In this document: positions 24,153 through 34,659 of the stretch, piece after piece
Layout: the number at the start of each line of letters is the position of its first letter
How positions within the stretch are numbered: the first letter of the stretch is position 1
NCBI GenBank assembly: GCA_019188255.1
Contig: JAETXT010000010.1
Coordinates: 930,001-994,000, forward strand
Origin: Verticillium longisporum
Lineage: Eukaryota > Ascomycota > Sordariomycetes > Glomerellales > Plectosphaerellaceae
Length of the DNA stretch: 64,000 bases
Direction of reading: 5' to 3'
Made by a program: the position numbers and the translations under genes
The notes under the pieces: model-generated
What the model was told of the DNA's origin: nothing
What the model saw: only the letters and a program-made list of their open reading frames with translations
The model's database searches: none

Positions 24153-25003
24153 TAAGACGGTTGTATCTGTAGAATAGTGTATGGAAATCCAATGTATAAT
24201 TCGGTGTCAACCGGGTCAGTCGCGTTGTAAAGGTGTAGTCTCCGATGCGTTCATGACGCATGGCCTAGTCATCTGGTGGCTAGAGGTGTATGCACTCAAA
24301 CCGAGCTGAGATGCGGCAGCGTCCTGTTCTCCTAAGTCACTCCCTACAGCCATCAGCCTGGCGATGAGAGTGTCACAGCATAGTAAGAGGAGCAACCGGG
24401 GAGTGACAACTGTGGCAACTATGCAGCTTCTGAATATTTTCACTGCATTCCGAGGGACGGAGTATGTTTCTTTTGCTTGTTGCGATTATTCTGTATTGCT
24501 ACCCGCACCCTCGTTCATTTATTTGACGCCCGAAGAAAGGCACATGATTCCGGGCAGCAACTTTGTACTTCTAGCCTACTCCCAAAGATCGGGATCTCGA
24601 ATTGCTACGGTATGGGACTCAAAATTTCAAAACCACATCAAGCACTGTTTCTTTTTGTCTGTAGGCGTATACATGCCTTTTTACTTGACTACGTTGCCTT
24701 ACTTCCTTCGAACAGAAGGGCGTGAGGATACACACTGAGACTGGTCGATGGGAAGAGGGAGAAAGGCCGGAGAATACTGCAGCCAACCAACCACCATACA
24801 ACAGCATTATGCGGCCAGAAGAAAACGCTGATCAGTGATGATCGCGACACCGAAATGTGAAGATGATTGCCAAAAATCAAAAACATACAACATCAGGGAT
24901 TCGCTGGTGGTCACCCACCCAACTACTAGCACGAAACCTTTTGTTGTAAAAATAGAAAAACCTGCTGACGTGCTTGCCTCAGGTCTTTCTCCAAAGCGCG
25001 CTG
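24153..25003. other. Transition from gene-rich to AT-rich sequence
   Basis: The PPR 3' flank followed by increasingly AT-rich sequence. No gene supported; the open frame 24364-24738 has no family features. Confidence 0.45.
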
Positions 25004-25235
25004 CCTTACCTAAGGGTTGCCTTACCTAAGGGTTGCCTTACCTAAGGGTTGCCTTACCTAAGTGGTGGGCTGCCTTACCTAAGTGGTGGGTCGCCTTACC
25101 TAATGTCACCTTACCTAAGGTCACCTTACCTAATGTCACCTTACCTAAGGTCACCTTACCTAAGGTCACCTTACCTAAGGTCACCTTACCTAAGGTCGCC
25201 TTACCTAACTAAGGTCGCCTTACCCAAGGATATCT
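25004..25235. repeat. CCTTACCTAAGG tandem array
   Basis: About 14 tandem copies of a 15-20 bp unit built on the near-palindrome CCTTACCTAAGG, with spacers GTTG, TGGTGGGC/T and GTCA. The spacer type changes from left to right, so the array grew in blocks. It marks the left border of the AT-rich island. Units differ and abut without unique spacers, so it is not a CRISPR. Confidence 0.92.
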
Positions 25236-25695
25236 CGATACCTAAGGCATTGCATCATATAGCGAGCGACTGCTAAGGTCGATAGCGAAGTCGTATAACG
25301 CGCCTCCAAGAGCCACCAGAGGCCCGCAAGCGTTAAGCTATTACGACGATATTATCTAGAATATTAAGCATATAGTTTCGATTCCGTTAAGCTCTTCAAG
25401 CCCTCGCCGATACTTTATTCTAGGCTCTTCTTCGCGCTCTTTATAGCTAGGATATAACGAGCCTTTAGCCCGACTTCCTGATACGGAGGCTTCCCGGGGC
25501 CTTATTCTACGGGTCTATAGCAGTCTTCTTTTAACTTAAGCCTAGTACTATTCTAAAAGCGCTAGTCAAGATCTTAAGGGAGCAAGTCATATAACCTCGG
25601 CTAGATATCTTAAAATATTTCCAAAATAAAAGATTAATCCTAGAAAGACTTTAGAACTACCTATCTATAACTATATAAGCATTATCCCCTAATAA
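25236..25695. other. AT-rich, RIP-like relict sequence
   Basis: TpA-rich sequence with no open frames, interpreted as old repeats degraded by repeat-induced point mutation. No element can be named. Confidence 0.55.
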
Positions 25696-25700
25696 CTTCC

Positions 25701-26176
25701 TGTTACGACCTGGCAGCTTCCGAAGGGGGAACACTGTCAGAGGGTTGGGGTTGCTGTTTGCAGAAGCTTAGGTTGTGACTCTGAGACGATGTGGTGTCGT
25801 AAGGCGTTGCGCACTCGTTACAATGAATACAAGGTAAGACTTAGATTGATCACTGTCGTGAGAAAGAATGTATCTACAAGTCCAGAATGTCCGTCCTTAT
25901 ATACCTGCCATCCTGTCCTTGTTGTGTTAGGTGGTGAGCTCATGTTGGATGGCTCACTGGTTAGTTGTTGGTGATCCATGATGTTAGGATCACGGTGTGT
26001 TATCCCGTGAGCCATTCCCTGGCTCACTGCGGCGTCCTTGGTGAGCCCGACGACTCACCCTTTATGTCTGAGTGAGCCATCACGTGATTTGCCAGGTGGG
26101 CCCGATTCTTATCTTATCGCGTTCCCTGATCGCGGGGTCGTCGATTCGCGGCCGCCCTGCTTCCTTGGTTGTTACA
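25701..26176. mobile_element. Solo LTR 1
   Basis: A 476-bp unit starting TGTTACGACC and ending GGTTGTTACA (TG...CA ends). It is flanked by a perfect 5-bp target duplication CTTCC (25696-25700 and 26177-26181). No gag-pol sequence or partner LTR adjoins it, so it is a solo LTR left by recombination. Base composition is far less AT-rich than its surroundings, implying a late insertion. About the first 275 bp are roughly 95% identical by eye to solo LTR 2; the rest differs. Confidence 0.9.
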
Positions 26177-26181
26177 CTTCC

Positions 26182-27737
26182 TTAGCCCGACACCGACACA
26201 AGGCATACCCTTAAGTAGCCTATAATACTATATTAGCACCTACCGAGCCGATACTATAACCTATTAGAGGGACAAATATTAACGAACTATAAAGCTATTT
26301 AGGTTAGAGATCCGACTTTCCTATAGGGCTACTCTTCTTAGAAGCTAGCTATAGAAGCTTATAATATATCCTATACGATTATTACGAGATTATATCTCTT
26401 ATATTAAGGAAACGCTAATTCTAATAAGCTATTTATATAATCGCCTATATATATAGCTAAAGCGTTATATATAACGACCTCTATCTTTATAATTTTCTTA
26501 TTTATAGATTAGTTTTAGATTCCTTAGATCTATAGCTATATAATTTTAGTAGGTCGATTTATTCTAATCTTAGGATAATTAGTAATTAACTACTTAATAT
26601 TAGCTTCTATAATCCTAAGCTACTTAGTATAGCTTCTATTAATATTAATATCTTTAGCCTCAGGTCGTAATATAGTCGTAGTTATAGGGACCGATAATCT
26701 TAGATCTTAAATACTCGATTAATAGTATTATATTAAGATATCCCTCCCTATTAAGGGGGGATATAGGGGTTCTCTATATATATTATAATCCCTAATTATA
26801 TAATTAGGATTTATAAAGGATAGTTATTATAGTTCTATAATTATTATACTATAATTACTTAGCGGTGATCACGGTCCCGTGATCACTAATAGGGATTACC
26901 TTCCCGTGATCACCGACTTGCGGTTATGTGATAGGATCCACTTAATTGCCTATCTACTATGCTTATAATAAGTCTATTCTAATATAGCTATTATTATATT
27001 AATTCTTTTATTTATTAATACTTTTTAATAGTATATATCGTAATCGACGTAGGAGGTATTAGGCAACGACCGAGGGTATAGCTTAGTTATAGAATAAAGA
27101 GATAATAATAGATAAGAGGAAGGGAGAGATAAAAGTAGCTATATCTCTGGAAGGAGACGTCGGGTCGAGAAATGGATCGAAGATTCTTATAGCCCTTAAT
27201 GAGAGCTATAAAATGGTGTATTTTTCGTTTAGATCGAAGGTAAGTAGGTCGAGGGGTAATTAGAAGAAAGTTATAATTAACTAAGAGAAGTACTTAAATT
27301 AATCCTAATAGGAGTAAAGCGTATCTTAGAAGGTATCTATTCTTAATAATTAAGAACGTATAAATTAGATAGGAATTACTATATAAAGGGGATTTACGAG
27401 TATTATTAAAATTAGATAATTATTAAGATCTAAAAACCTAAAAAATAAATCCGGGGGGTGCCCTCTATATATAATAGACTAACCCTTAGTAGCTATACGT
27501 AGATAAGGCGCTTAGACTACCTCTAGACCTATAGGGGAAGTAGAGTCGGATTTAAGCTCTAGCTAATAGGGTATAAGAGAACTTAAACGCTTATTACTAT
27601 AGAACGGCTCTATAGAATATTATAAAAATTATACTATTCTATAGCTACGATTTTTCTCTATTTTATAATATATATATCGTTATAGTTTAGCTTTTATTTA
27701 AACTACTAGAGTAGTTATAAGACTCTAACCCTTATAA
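26182..27737. other. AT-rich RIP-degraded block between the two LTRs
   Basis: Extremely TpA-rich with stops in all frames and no open frame of note. At 26865-26913 lies a GC-richer island with three GTGATCAC palindromes, resembling the variable 3' portion of the neighbouring LTRs. Because each LTR has its own target duplication, this block is pre-existing target DNA and not the interior of one element. Confidence 0.65.
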
Positions 27738-27742
27738 CTCCT

Positions 27743-28175
27743 TGTTACGACCTGGCAGCTTCCGAAGGGGGAACACTGTCAGAGGGTTAGGGTTGCTGTT
27801 TGCAGAAGCTTAGGTTGTGACTCTGAGACGATGTGGTGTCGTAAGGCGTTGCGCACTCGTTACAATGGATACAAGGTAAGACTTAGATTGATCACTGTCG
27901 TGAGAAAGAATGTATCTACAAGTACCGAATGCCCGTCCTTATATACCTGTCATTCTGTCCTTGTCGTGTTGGGTTGGTGAGTCCATGTTGGATGGCTCAC
28001 CTTTCTTGTCGTGATCCTGTTGCTTGGGTCACGGTGTGGTTAGTGACCGGATCACTTTGAGAATCGTGATCTGGTCACGGTCACGTGAGTGATCCTGTGG
28101 GTCCGTGCGGCGCGTCCGATCGCCTGCGGGGTGTCCTGCCTGGTGTCCTGGTGACGACCGGGCTGGGGCGTTACA
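27743..28175. mobile_element. Solo LTR 2
   Basis: A 433-bp unit with the same TGTTACGACC start and a GGGGCGTTACA end. It is flanked by a perfect 5-bp target duplication CTCCT (27738-27742 and 28176-28180). The different duplication from LTR 1 shows an independent insertion. The 5' part matches LTR 1; the 3' part is a different GTGATC/GGTCAC-rich sequence. Confidence 0.9.
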
Positions 28176-28180
28176 CTCCT

Positions 28181-28790
28181 ATACTTTTATTAAAGGAAGC
28201 GTATCTACCTTAATAATAAATAGCTTTGAAGTAGCTATAATATATAAATAATTAATTAAAGTATAAGCTATTATTTTTCTTTACCCCTTCTATCTCCTTA
28301 TTTAAAGATGCCTTCTAGTATCCTTGAGCGGTTCGAGAAATCGTCTAGTAGCTTAGTCCGTCCTTCTTAAATTTCTTCCTATCTTTCTAGTAAAACTATA
28401 ATAATTATACTCCTTCCTTTATACTTCGTTCTTAAGGAGGTGATCGGCTATGATTTAGCTATTGTATTGCTCGCCTAGGGCTTTATGCTCGGTATTAGCT
28501 AGTTAACGATATAGACGGCTATAAAATAAACTATATAAGTCTATAGACGTTATAGCCTTAGTATATTCTATAATGCGTATATCTAGATAATTTGGGGCGA
28601 GATTTTCGTCTACTTTGCCTTCGGTATTATTTGTTTTATATATTTACTGGCTATTATATAACTAAGGTAAGTTTCCGGATCCGACTTCTCTACCCCGGCT
28701 ATCACTAAGACCTCTACTCGTATAGTTTCGCCTTCTATCTCTGCATTCGTACGCTCCCCTCCGTTCCTCATTATTATGGTTATTTAGAGA
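28181..28790 (-). mobile_element. Possible decayed retrotransposon gag segment
   Basis: AT-rich sequence. On the minus strand it shows broken runs of protein-like reading near 28640-28780 (NGGERTNAEIEGE, PETYLSYIIASKYIKQ) before stops take over. The charged, helical character loosely suggests a RIP-mutated gag region. There is no zinc knuckle or catalytic motif to prove it, so the call is tentative. Confidence 0.25.
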
Positions 28791-28889
28791 CTGAATCTTT
28801 ATCACGCCAGTCACCACTTGGGCTCTTCAAGTCAGTCAAAATTTAGATCCTTGTTCCGTGCCGCTCCCTCCCTCTAACTCATGCACTAG

Positions 28890-29815
28890 GTCCAGTTTCT
28901 TCTTCAGATTATCATCAACAGATGCTCGATCCTTCTGACCGACAAAGCCCACGCGTGGCGCATCAAGGTCGGCGTCGCCACCCTCATTACAGCTATTAAT
29001 ATTTCCGTATATTGCATCTGGATTCCTGCACGTCTATAGATTTCGGAGCGATACATTGAAATCAATGAGTGGTGGGATCGTTGCGAGAAAATCTTGTATC
29101 TCATCGTCGACGCGGCGCTCAACGTTTACTTTATGATAATCGTCCAACGGAATCTTGTTGAACATGGTCTCCGCAAATACCGGAACTTGGTCAAGTTTAA
29201 CATGTTCATCATTGGGTTCTCATTGAGCATGGACGTACTCATTATCTGCATGATGAGCCTGAAGAATACCTTCGTGTAAGTCGTCTCAGATCGCAACCCG
29301 GGGGGACCGTTCTGACCAACCGGGGGATCCGCGCTTCTAGATACATGCAGTTTCACACGCTCGCTTATATTGTCAAGCTCAACATTGAAATGTCGATGGC
29401 TGAGCTTATTGCCAAGATTGCGAAGAGCAAGGACAACCAAGGCCCGTCTGAAGGATATTCTCATTCTCGGTCCCACGGTACTCAAAGAAACCGTACGGTT
29501 AACGATCCTACTTGGGTGGAAGCTGGAAGGGATGGGAAAGGCAGTGCTTGGGGGACCGTCACAACAACCCTGGAGATGCACACCACGAAGGCACCGGCTG
29601 GGGGCGACCAGGTGAAGGCGGCGTTTAACCATGGCGATATCGATCGTCTGATTAATGCGGCCACTCCTTACATCGGTTATTTTGGGACCAGTCAGGGAGA
29701 TTCTCAGGGGGGGTCATACAGGGGCGGCAGCGGCTCGCTGAGCAGTCTTGATTCGACCAACGTGGGGGCAGTGGCTGAAAGGAACGAGAGTGAAAGGGGT
29801 GGGGAATTACCATAG
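28890..29815 (+). pseudogene. Fungal multi-pass integral membrane protein, 3' half, with RIP-type stop
   Basis: C-terminal half of a widespread uncharacterised fungal membrane-protein family. Exons are 28890-29275 and 29341-29815, with a GTAAGT-TAG intron between them. Three membrane helices are visible: GVATLITAINISVYCIWIP, ILYLIVDAALNVYFMIIV and FNMFIIGFSLSMDVLIICMM. A conserved AYIVKLNIEMSMAELI segment follows, then a Gly/Ser-rich tail. An in-frame TAG at 29037-29039 replaces the CAG expected in IPARLQISERY, a C-to-T change in CpA context. Upstream exons are not found in the AT-rich sequence. I read it as a truncated, RIP-damaged gene with no inferable function. Confidence 0.7.
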
Positions 29816-30730
29816 GGTGAGGCTCATGTCCTCAAAGCTGCTGTCTGCGGGCGCATTGACTCCGGTGAAGAAGCCAATACCGCACCTGCAGGACTTTTGT
29901 CGATAGACCTCTATCTGCCTCAACCGGCACACTCGCTACGTCCTGTCGCTGTATCTAGCCAGCAGTGAGAAGTCCGAACGATGGAGCTCTTGTTCTGTTC
30001 TAAGCCGCCGGTATGGCGGCATTGCACCCTCGCTTGGGACGCAGCCCGGCTCTACTTCTTTGGGCAACTTCAGTGGCACGGGCATTCACCTAGTGTTACG
30101 GGGTCCGGTACTGTGACGGGACAAGCGTACGAACGAGGTCGAGTGCCACTTGGGTAGAATGATTGTTTACGAGAAGAGAAAGAGATTCTTAAGGAAAACT
30201 CTGACTTGGGCTATTCACACAATTTTCATAAAGTGAGACTTACGTTAATGTACCCTACGGGCGAGTGGGCGACCCATTAGGGATTCCCCAACCCTCCATC
30301 TTCAAACGCATTTTCTCCACGAAAGATAATGGACAATCTTTCCAGAAGACAACAAAGGGTATTGATGAAGCACACAACAGCCCATGACGCGTGTGCATCG
30401 CCTGCGATGCTACATGAGGCTCTCTACTGTTCGCTGTCTGCTGTCATGAATTGCGTATTCCAATACGGTTGCCCGTCTCGGAGGGGAGCCGATTTGATAT
30501 TTGTCACCTGCCATGTAACCGGCCAGTGAGTAAGTTATGACAGCCATCGTCATCTCCAACGACTTCACACCTTAATCTTCCAAAAACGATCAGTTTAGAA
30601 AAGTGCTTGTATCTGCGGCCCAAATCACTTCCACTGTGGTTTTCTCCTTGGTCCTGGTCTCTCCACTCACCAAGTCAGTTAATCTGTATTGTGTGGTAGT
30701 TGTTGTCGATTGCGCAACCCTAATTGTATT
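29816..30730. other. Gene-poor stretch
   Basis: No supportable gene. Moderate GC with short open frames that show no family features. Confidence 0.4.
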
Positions 30731-30860
30731 GTTGAATGCTAGATAGGCCTACTGCTGCAGATGGTAAAGGTCTGCCTGATATACTCGAATAGGCCCGGTG
30801 GTGTCCTCTCGTGGATAGTGCTAGTCAACCATCGCTTGCAATAATCGCGCGGGTCACTCA

Positions 30861-30995
30861 CACGAATACATGCGCAATCAACCAGACGTAGTTCCTCCGG
30901 TACTTCCACCAGAGCCAGCAGGTCCCTACGACGCCTAGTCCACAAAGAACGCCGGCGAGAGGTAGGAGCTCGCCCCTCCTCCGTCCGTTTCTACT
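30861..30995 (-). pseudogene. Exon relic of a membrane protein (arm of an inverted duplication)
   Basis: On the minus strand an open segment reads LLPLAGVLCGLGVVGTCWLW, then WKYRRNYVWLIAHVF. It ends at a good GTGAGT donor (about 30862-30857). One membrane helix followed by a basic loop is the typical start of fungal multi-pass proteins. The inner 65 bp are repeated in opposite orientation at 31488-31556. No continuing exons were found. It may belong to the same family as the 28.9-kb remnant, which is inference. Confidence 0.4.
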
Positions 30996-31487
30996 ACCTT
31001 CTCTGATAACAAGCAGAAAGCACACAAACCTCCGACCCTTCTCCTGTCGGAGCACCTAGTGAGATCGATTAGTCATAAGGTAACGGGTTTCCGTTTTAAG
31101 CAGAGAAGAGAGCGTCGCCCGGGGAGGACCATGATGGATAGCGACAGGCAGCTAGCGACAGAGTCCAGATCCGAGGGCCTCGAAGAAGTTAGCGAGGAAC
31201 CTACTCCGAACTTATCCAATAGCGAGGGGGCAGACGAACAATTATAGTGCCGGTGCCTCTCCGCCGATGCCAGATCTGAGGACTACGTACTTGCGGCCCA
31301 GGGGGGAAAGCGGGCACCAAGCTGAGGGACACGTCCATGTCCTTCGGGCTAGATAGGATGCGAGAAGTAGCTTGAATTCCTGGTAGCAGGATCACCTCTG
31401 TTCCCATTATTGTGACCAACGCCAGCAAGTGTCGGTCCCGAATGTCTAGCTCCGACCACTCGCCGTTCTTTGTCGACCAGTCATCAC

Positions 31488-31700
31488 AGGGACCTGCTGA
31501 CTCTGGTGGAAGTAGCGGAGGAACTACGTCTAGCTGATTGCGTTGCATATATTCATGTCGGCATATATTCACCTCGGCATTATAGGCGAGACCGCGTCTG
31601 CGTTAGTCTACGAAGCTCGGATGGGGTTGGCCGGAGATTTTGCATAGTTGACCTGTCGCCACTTGGTCGGTTCATGGAGGCTTGCAGGCGAGGAGAGCGC
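31488..31700 (+). pseudogene. Inverted, stop-containing copy of the same membrane-protein exon
   Basis: On the plus strand the segment aligns with the reverse complement of about 30863-30926, but two Trp codons have become stops (TGG to TGA and TGG to TAG). The reading continues as ALHIFMSAY and LGIIGETASALVYEARMGLAG before further stops. G-to-A changes of this kind are what RIP leaves on one strand of duplicated sequence. Confidence 0.4.
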
Positions 31701-31849
31701 GACTGGTCATGGATGCAGGGTACCTGACCGACGGAGAGCTCGGGCGGCACGGGGGTCGGACTGTTGCATCTCGTATGCGCATGTTTTCATCTGATCGTGG
31801 CATCGTCGTGTGATTGCTAATTCTGGCTGGGAGGCATTGATCCATGAAC

Positions 31850-32595
31850 CTGTCGAGGTTACAGCTCACAGGGGTGAGACTCAAGTTCACCCCCCCCAAT
31901 CCGGGTTAACCTCGGGGGGATAGTTAGCATAATTTTAGAGCAATTTCATAACTCCACAGTGCAAATATAATTATAAACTATGCCCATGTTTTAGAGTTAA
32001 AAAGTATATATTCTAAGAAATAATAGATTTTAAATAGATTTTAATTATATATATAAAGCATATGCTTAGCATATACTCTAGAGAGCTAGATTCCTAAGGT
32101 AAGTTAGGTATATGCTTAGTATATGCTTAGTATATGCCCTAGAGAGCTAGCTTCCTAAGGTAAGTAAGGTAAATACCTAATATATACCTAGGATATATCT
32201 TAGAGAGCTAGATCCTTAAAATATATATACTTTTAGAATTAAGTCTTTAAGGTAAGTAGGTTAGGTATATACCTAAGTTACCTTAGGAAGCTAGCTCTCT
32301 AGGGTATATACTAAGCATATACTAAGCATATGCCCAACTTACCTTAGGAATCTAGCTCTCTAGGGTATATACTAAACATATACTAAGTATATGCTAAGTA
32401 TATGCCTTATATATAATTAAAATCTATTTAAAATCTATTATTTCTTAGAACATTAACTTTTCAAAATATACTATACATACTGTATAGGGTCCGTGCACCT
32501 TGAATTGCGCATACCATTACCCCCCCCCCGGGGTTTCTCCGGATTGGGGGGGATGAACTTGAGACTCACCCCTGTGAGCTGCATCCCGGAACCGG
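31850..32595. mobile_element. Large foldback (MITE-like) inverted-repeat element
   Basis: About 745 bp whose two halves are reverse complements. Outer arms of about 45 bp (CAGCTCACAGGGGTGAG ... CCCCCCCAATCCGG) read inward at 31862 and outward at 32582. The AT-rich interior is also palindromic: TAGATTTTAAATAGATTT, AGAGAGCTAG and CCTAAGGTAAG blocks repeat within each arm around a centre near 32230. No open frame. No clear target duplication was found, so it could also be a pair of inverted repeats. RIP-like decay has blurred the edges. Confidence 0.8.
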
Positions 32596-33608
32596 TCCCT
32601 CAGCTTGGGTACCCGCTTTGCTCCCTAGCCAGTAAACTTGTAATTCTCTGGTCGGCACTGCCGGAAACGCACGGACAACTCGACAACCCGACGATCCGTC
32701 TGTGCTCTCGTTGATGGGCAAGCATGGACCAGAGACCCCATTAATATCCTCGTGGCTACGGATTTGGACCCCGTTACCAGCTGTCCCGATTTGCCCCTTT
32801 TGCTATTTTGCGAAGTACGCCCTCGCTTCTGTTCGAATAGAATCCCGTGACCTTGTGCCCGATCGCCCTGCTCTGTTCCCTTGACATGTAAAGATTCGGT
32901 GGCGTGTGCGCTTTCTGTTAGTGATTAGACGGGGCGTACCAGAGGTCGACAACGGCGAGTTTTCCTCGGCTTCGGTGTCTTGGCGCCAGGCTAGGTCAGT
33001 CGACTCATACTTCACAAAGCCCTCGTTGTCGGCGAAGGAGACGTAAAGGGCGAGCTCTTTTCCTATTCCGCAGTATCAATTTCTATTTGATAGAGTAGTA
33101 CATATATATCAGAGGTTATTTATTATAAGTTAGATCCGGATCCTAATCACGGAGTTAGTAATAGAAGTCGGGTAGGTGCGATGGCAGGTTGGTGTCTTTT
33201 GGGAGTTAGTTGGCTAGTAACTGTGTTTGTTATTAGCAGCGATCGAAGGGCTCGGTGAGGACCCAAACAGGCTATCAGAGTCGGCAGGTATTCCGAATAC
33301 CATACCAGTATTATATAAAGGGGGCCGACTTTCAGCGGCGTCGATATTCGGGGTCAGGGTGGCAATACGGTGGCGAGCCATGGTCGGATGGGGATGATGC
33401 CGGTGGTGAGACCTGTGGAAACGGAGTCCCACCGAGATAAGCCAACCTTCTTCATGAGAGTGCGAGCGTCGAGCCACGGAGGCCCCATAACTCGGCCTTG
33501 GCGACAAGTCGGATCAACTCTGTTGGCAGCTATGTGCGGACCTGAAATAACCACTGAACTGACTGGAGAGTGCTCTTCAGCCATTCAACTCGTGATAATT
33601 CATTATAG
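32596..33608. other. Gene-poor stretch
   Basis: No supportable gene. Several 60-100-residue open frames overlap on both strands near 33214-33650, but none shows recognisable features. Confidence 0.4.
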
Positions 33609-33878
33609 TTATATGCCTGTGTTTCTTCGTCTTGGTTCCAGATCCTGACAGGTCACCCTCAAATGGTGACATCGGTCCATGTTTGCCTTTTCAGCTTTCA
33701 CGGCCCCTCGATCAGACAGCGTCCTTCCTATTGTGGCTGTTCGATTGCCTTCCCTATACCATCCGTCAATGTCCGCCGCCATTTTTTCCAGTCGCCGCTT
33801 CTTCTTATCGATATTATAGCACAGCGGGCACTTGTCTGGCTCGATAATTGTGATGAAAACAAGGTCACAGCCTTCCAC
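33609..33878 (-). CDS. Small hypothetical protein with Cys pair and charged coil
   Basis: An 89-residue frame contains DKCPLCYNIDKKKRRLEKMAADIDGWYREG. This is a CxxC-like turn followed by a basic helical region with a W-R-E block. The pattern resembles short fungal hypothetical proteins that carry a Cys pair before a charged coiled coil. It may be one exon of a larger gene or a remnant. No function can be assigned. Confidence 0.3.
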   Translation of the reverse strand: MEGCDLVFITIIEPDKCPLCYNIDKKKRRLEKMAADIDGWYREGNRTATIGRTLSDRGAVKAEKANMDRCHHLRVTCQDLEPRRRNTGI

Positions 33879-33984
33879 TCAATCACCACAAACCTGGCTC
33901 CCATAAGCGCTAGGGCTTCTTCCATTATAGGAAGGGGACTTACTGATATGATAACCCACGACATGAATCAGCCAAATAGCAGCC

Positions 33985-34428
33985 TTACACATTGTCAAAA
34001 TGGATTGCAGCCCAACTAAATCTGATAAAGTCATTCGGCCCAGTCCCCGAAAAGACCACCCGCAGTGAGATGACGAGTGAATTCGTAACACGAGGGTCAC
34101 CTGGGATGTTGATATCACGGACCCTCATATTTTGGTGTTGCAAACCCGGATCAAAAGTTTGAGCATACCGCTGGGTCTCGCCATCGAAGACCAGGATACG
34201 CGTAACTCTTGCACCACTACCAGTTTCAAAACGAACCTGGGCTTCCGTTGACTTCATGTTATCGCCATCCATTATGAATGGTGTCGGGATAACGAAGTGC
34301 ACGAAGTCCGCTAGGTTGGCGGCGGTCGGTCTGATTGTACTGGTTTGGGATTGCCGAAAAGCCGACCAGGAAGCTCTCTCGAGCACGGCGCTGGTCCCGG
34401 AAACTCGGGAAACGAATTTTGCAGCCAT
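33985..34428 (-). CDS. Hypothetical protein, DUF6623-like
   Basis: A single-exon protein of 147 residues starting MAAKFVSRVSGTSAVLE. It contains FVHFVIPTPFIMDGD, VRFETGSGARVTRILVFDGE and SLVISLRVVFSG. The beta-rich pattern (HF-IPTP, V-V-DG, I-F-G) resembles the small soluble family I recall as DUF6623, found in fungi and bacteria; this comes from memory. The frame is clean and GC is normal, so it looks intact inside an otherwise decayed region. No function is known to me. Confidence 0.55.
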   Translation of the reverse strand: MAAKFVSRVSGTSAVLERASWSAFRQSQTSTIRPTAANLADFVHFVIPTPFIMDGDNMKSTEAQVRFETGSGARVTRILVFDGETQRYAQTFDPGLQHQNMRVRDINIPGDPRVTNSLVISLRVVFSGTGPNDFIRFSWAAIHFDNV

Positions 34429-34659
34429 AGTAGATATGTAAAGGAAAGGAAACGAGCTTGATGTTGGATGCAGTCTTTCGATATTATTCAAGTTCAAGTC
34501 CTAGGTTCTGTTCCAAGGTTTTATAAATTATGGCAGTACTAAAATTAGACTTATTCCGTTCATAAGATATATCGACATGTGATAGTGATGCAATAAAGAC
34601 GCCATAAAAAAACTCCATCTCTTCCTAGGTAGAAGCTCGTAACAATTACATGGGAATCT

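Noticed and set aside
25004..25235. CRISPR-like regular repeat
   Set aside because: Units are contiguous and variable, with no unique spacers, and the genome is eukaryotic; it is a minisatellite.
25701..28175. A single LTR retrotransposon bounded by the two LTRs
   Set aside because: Each LTR has its own different 5-bp target duplication, the 3' halves differ, and the interval is older RIP-degraded DNA without pol motifs.
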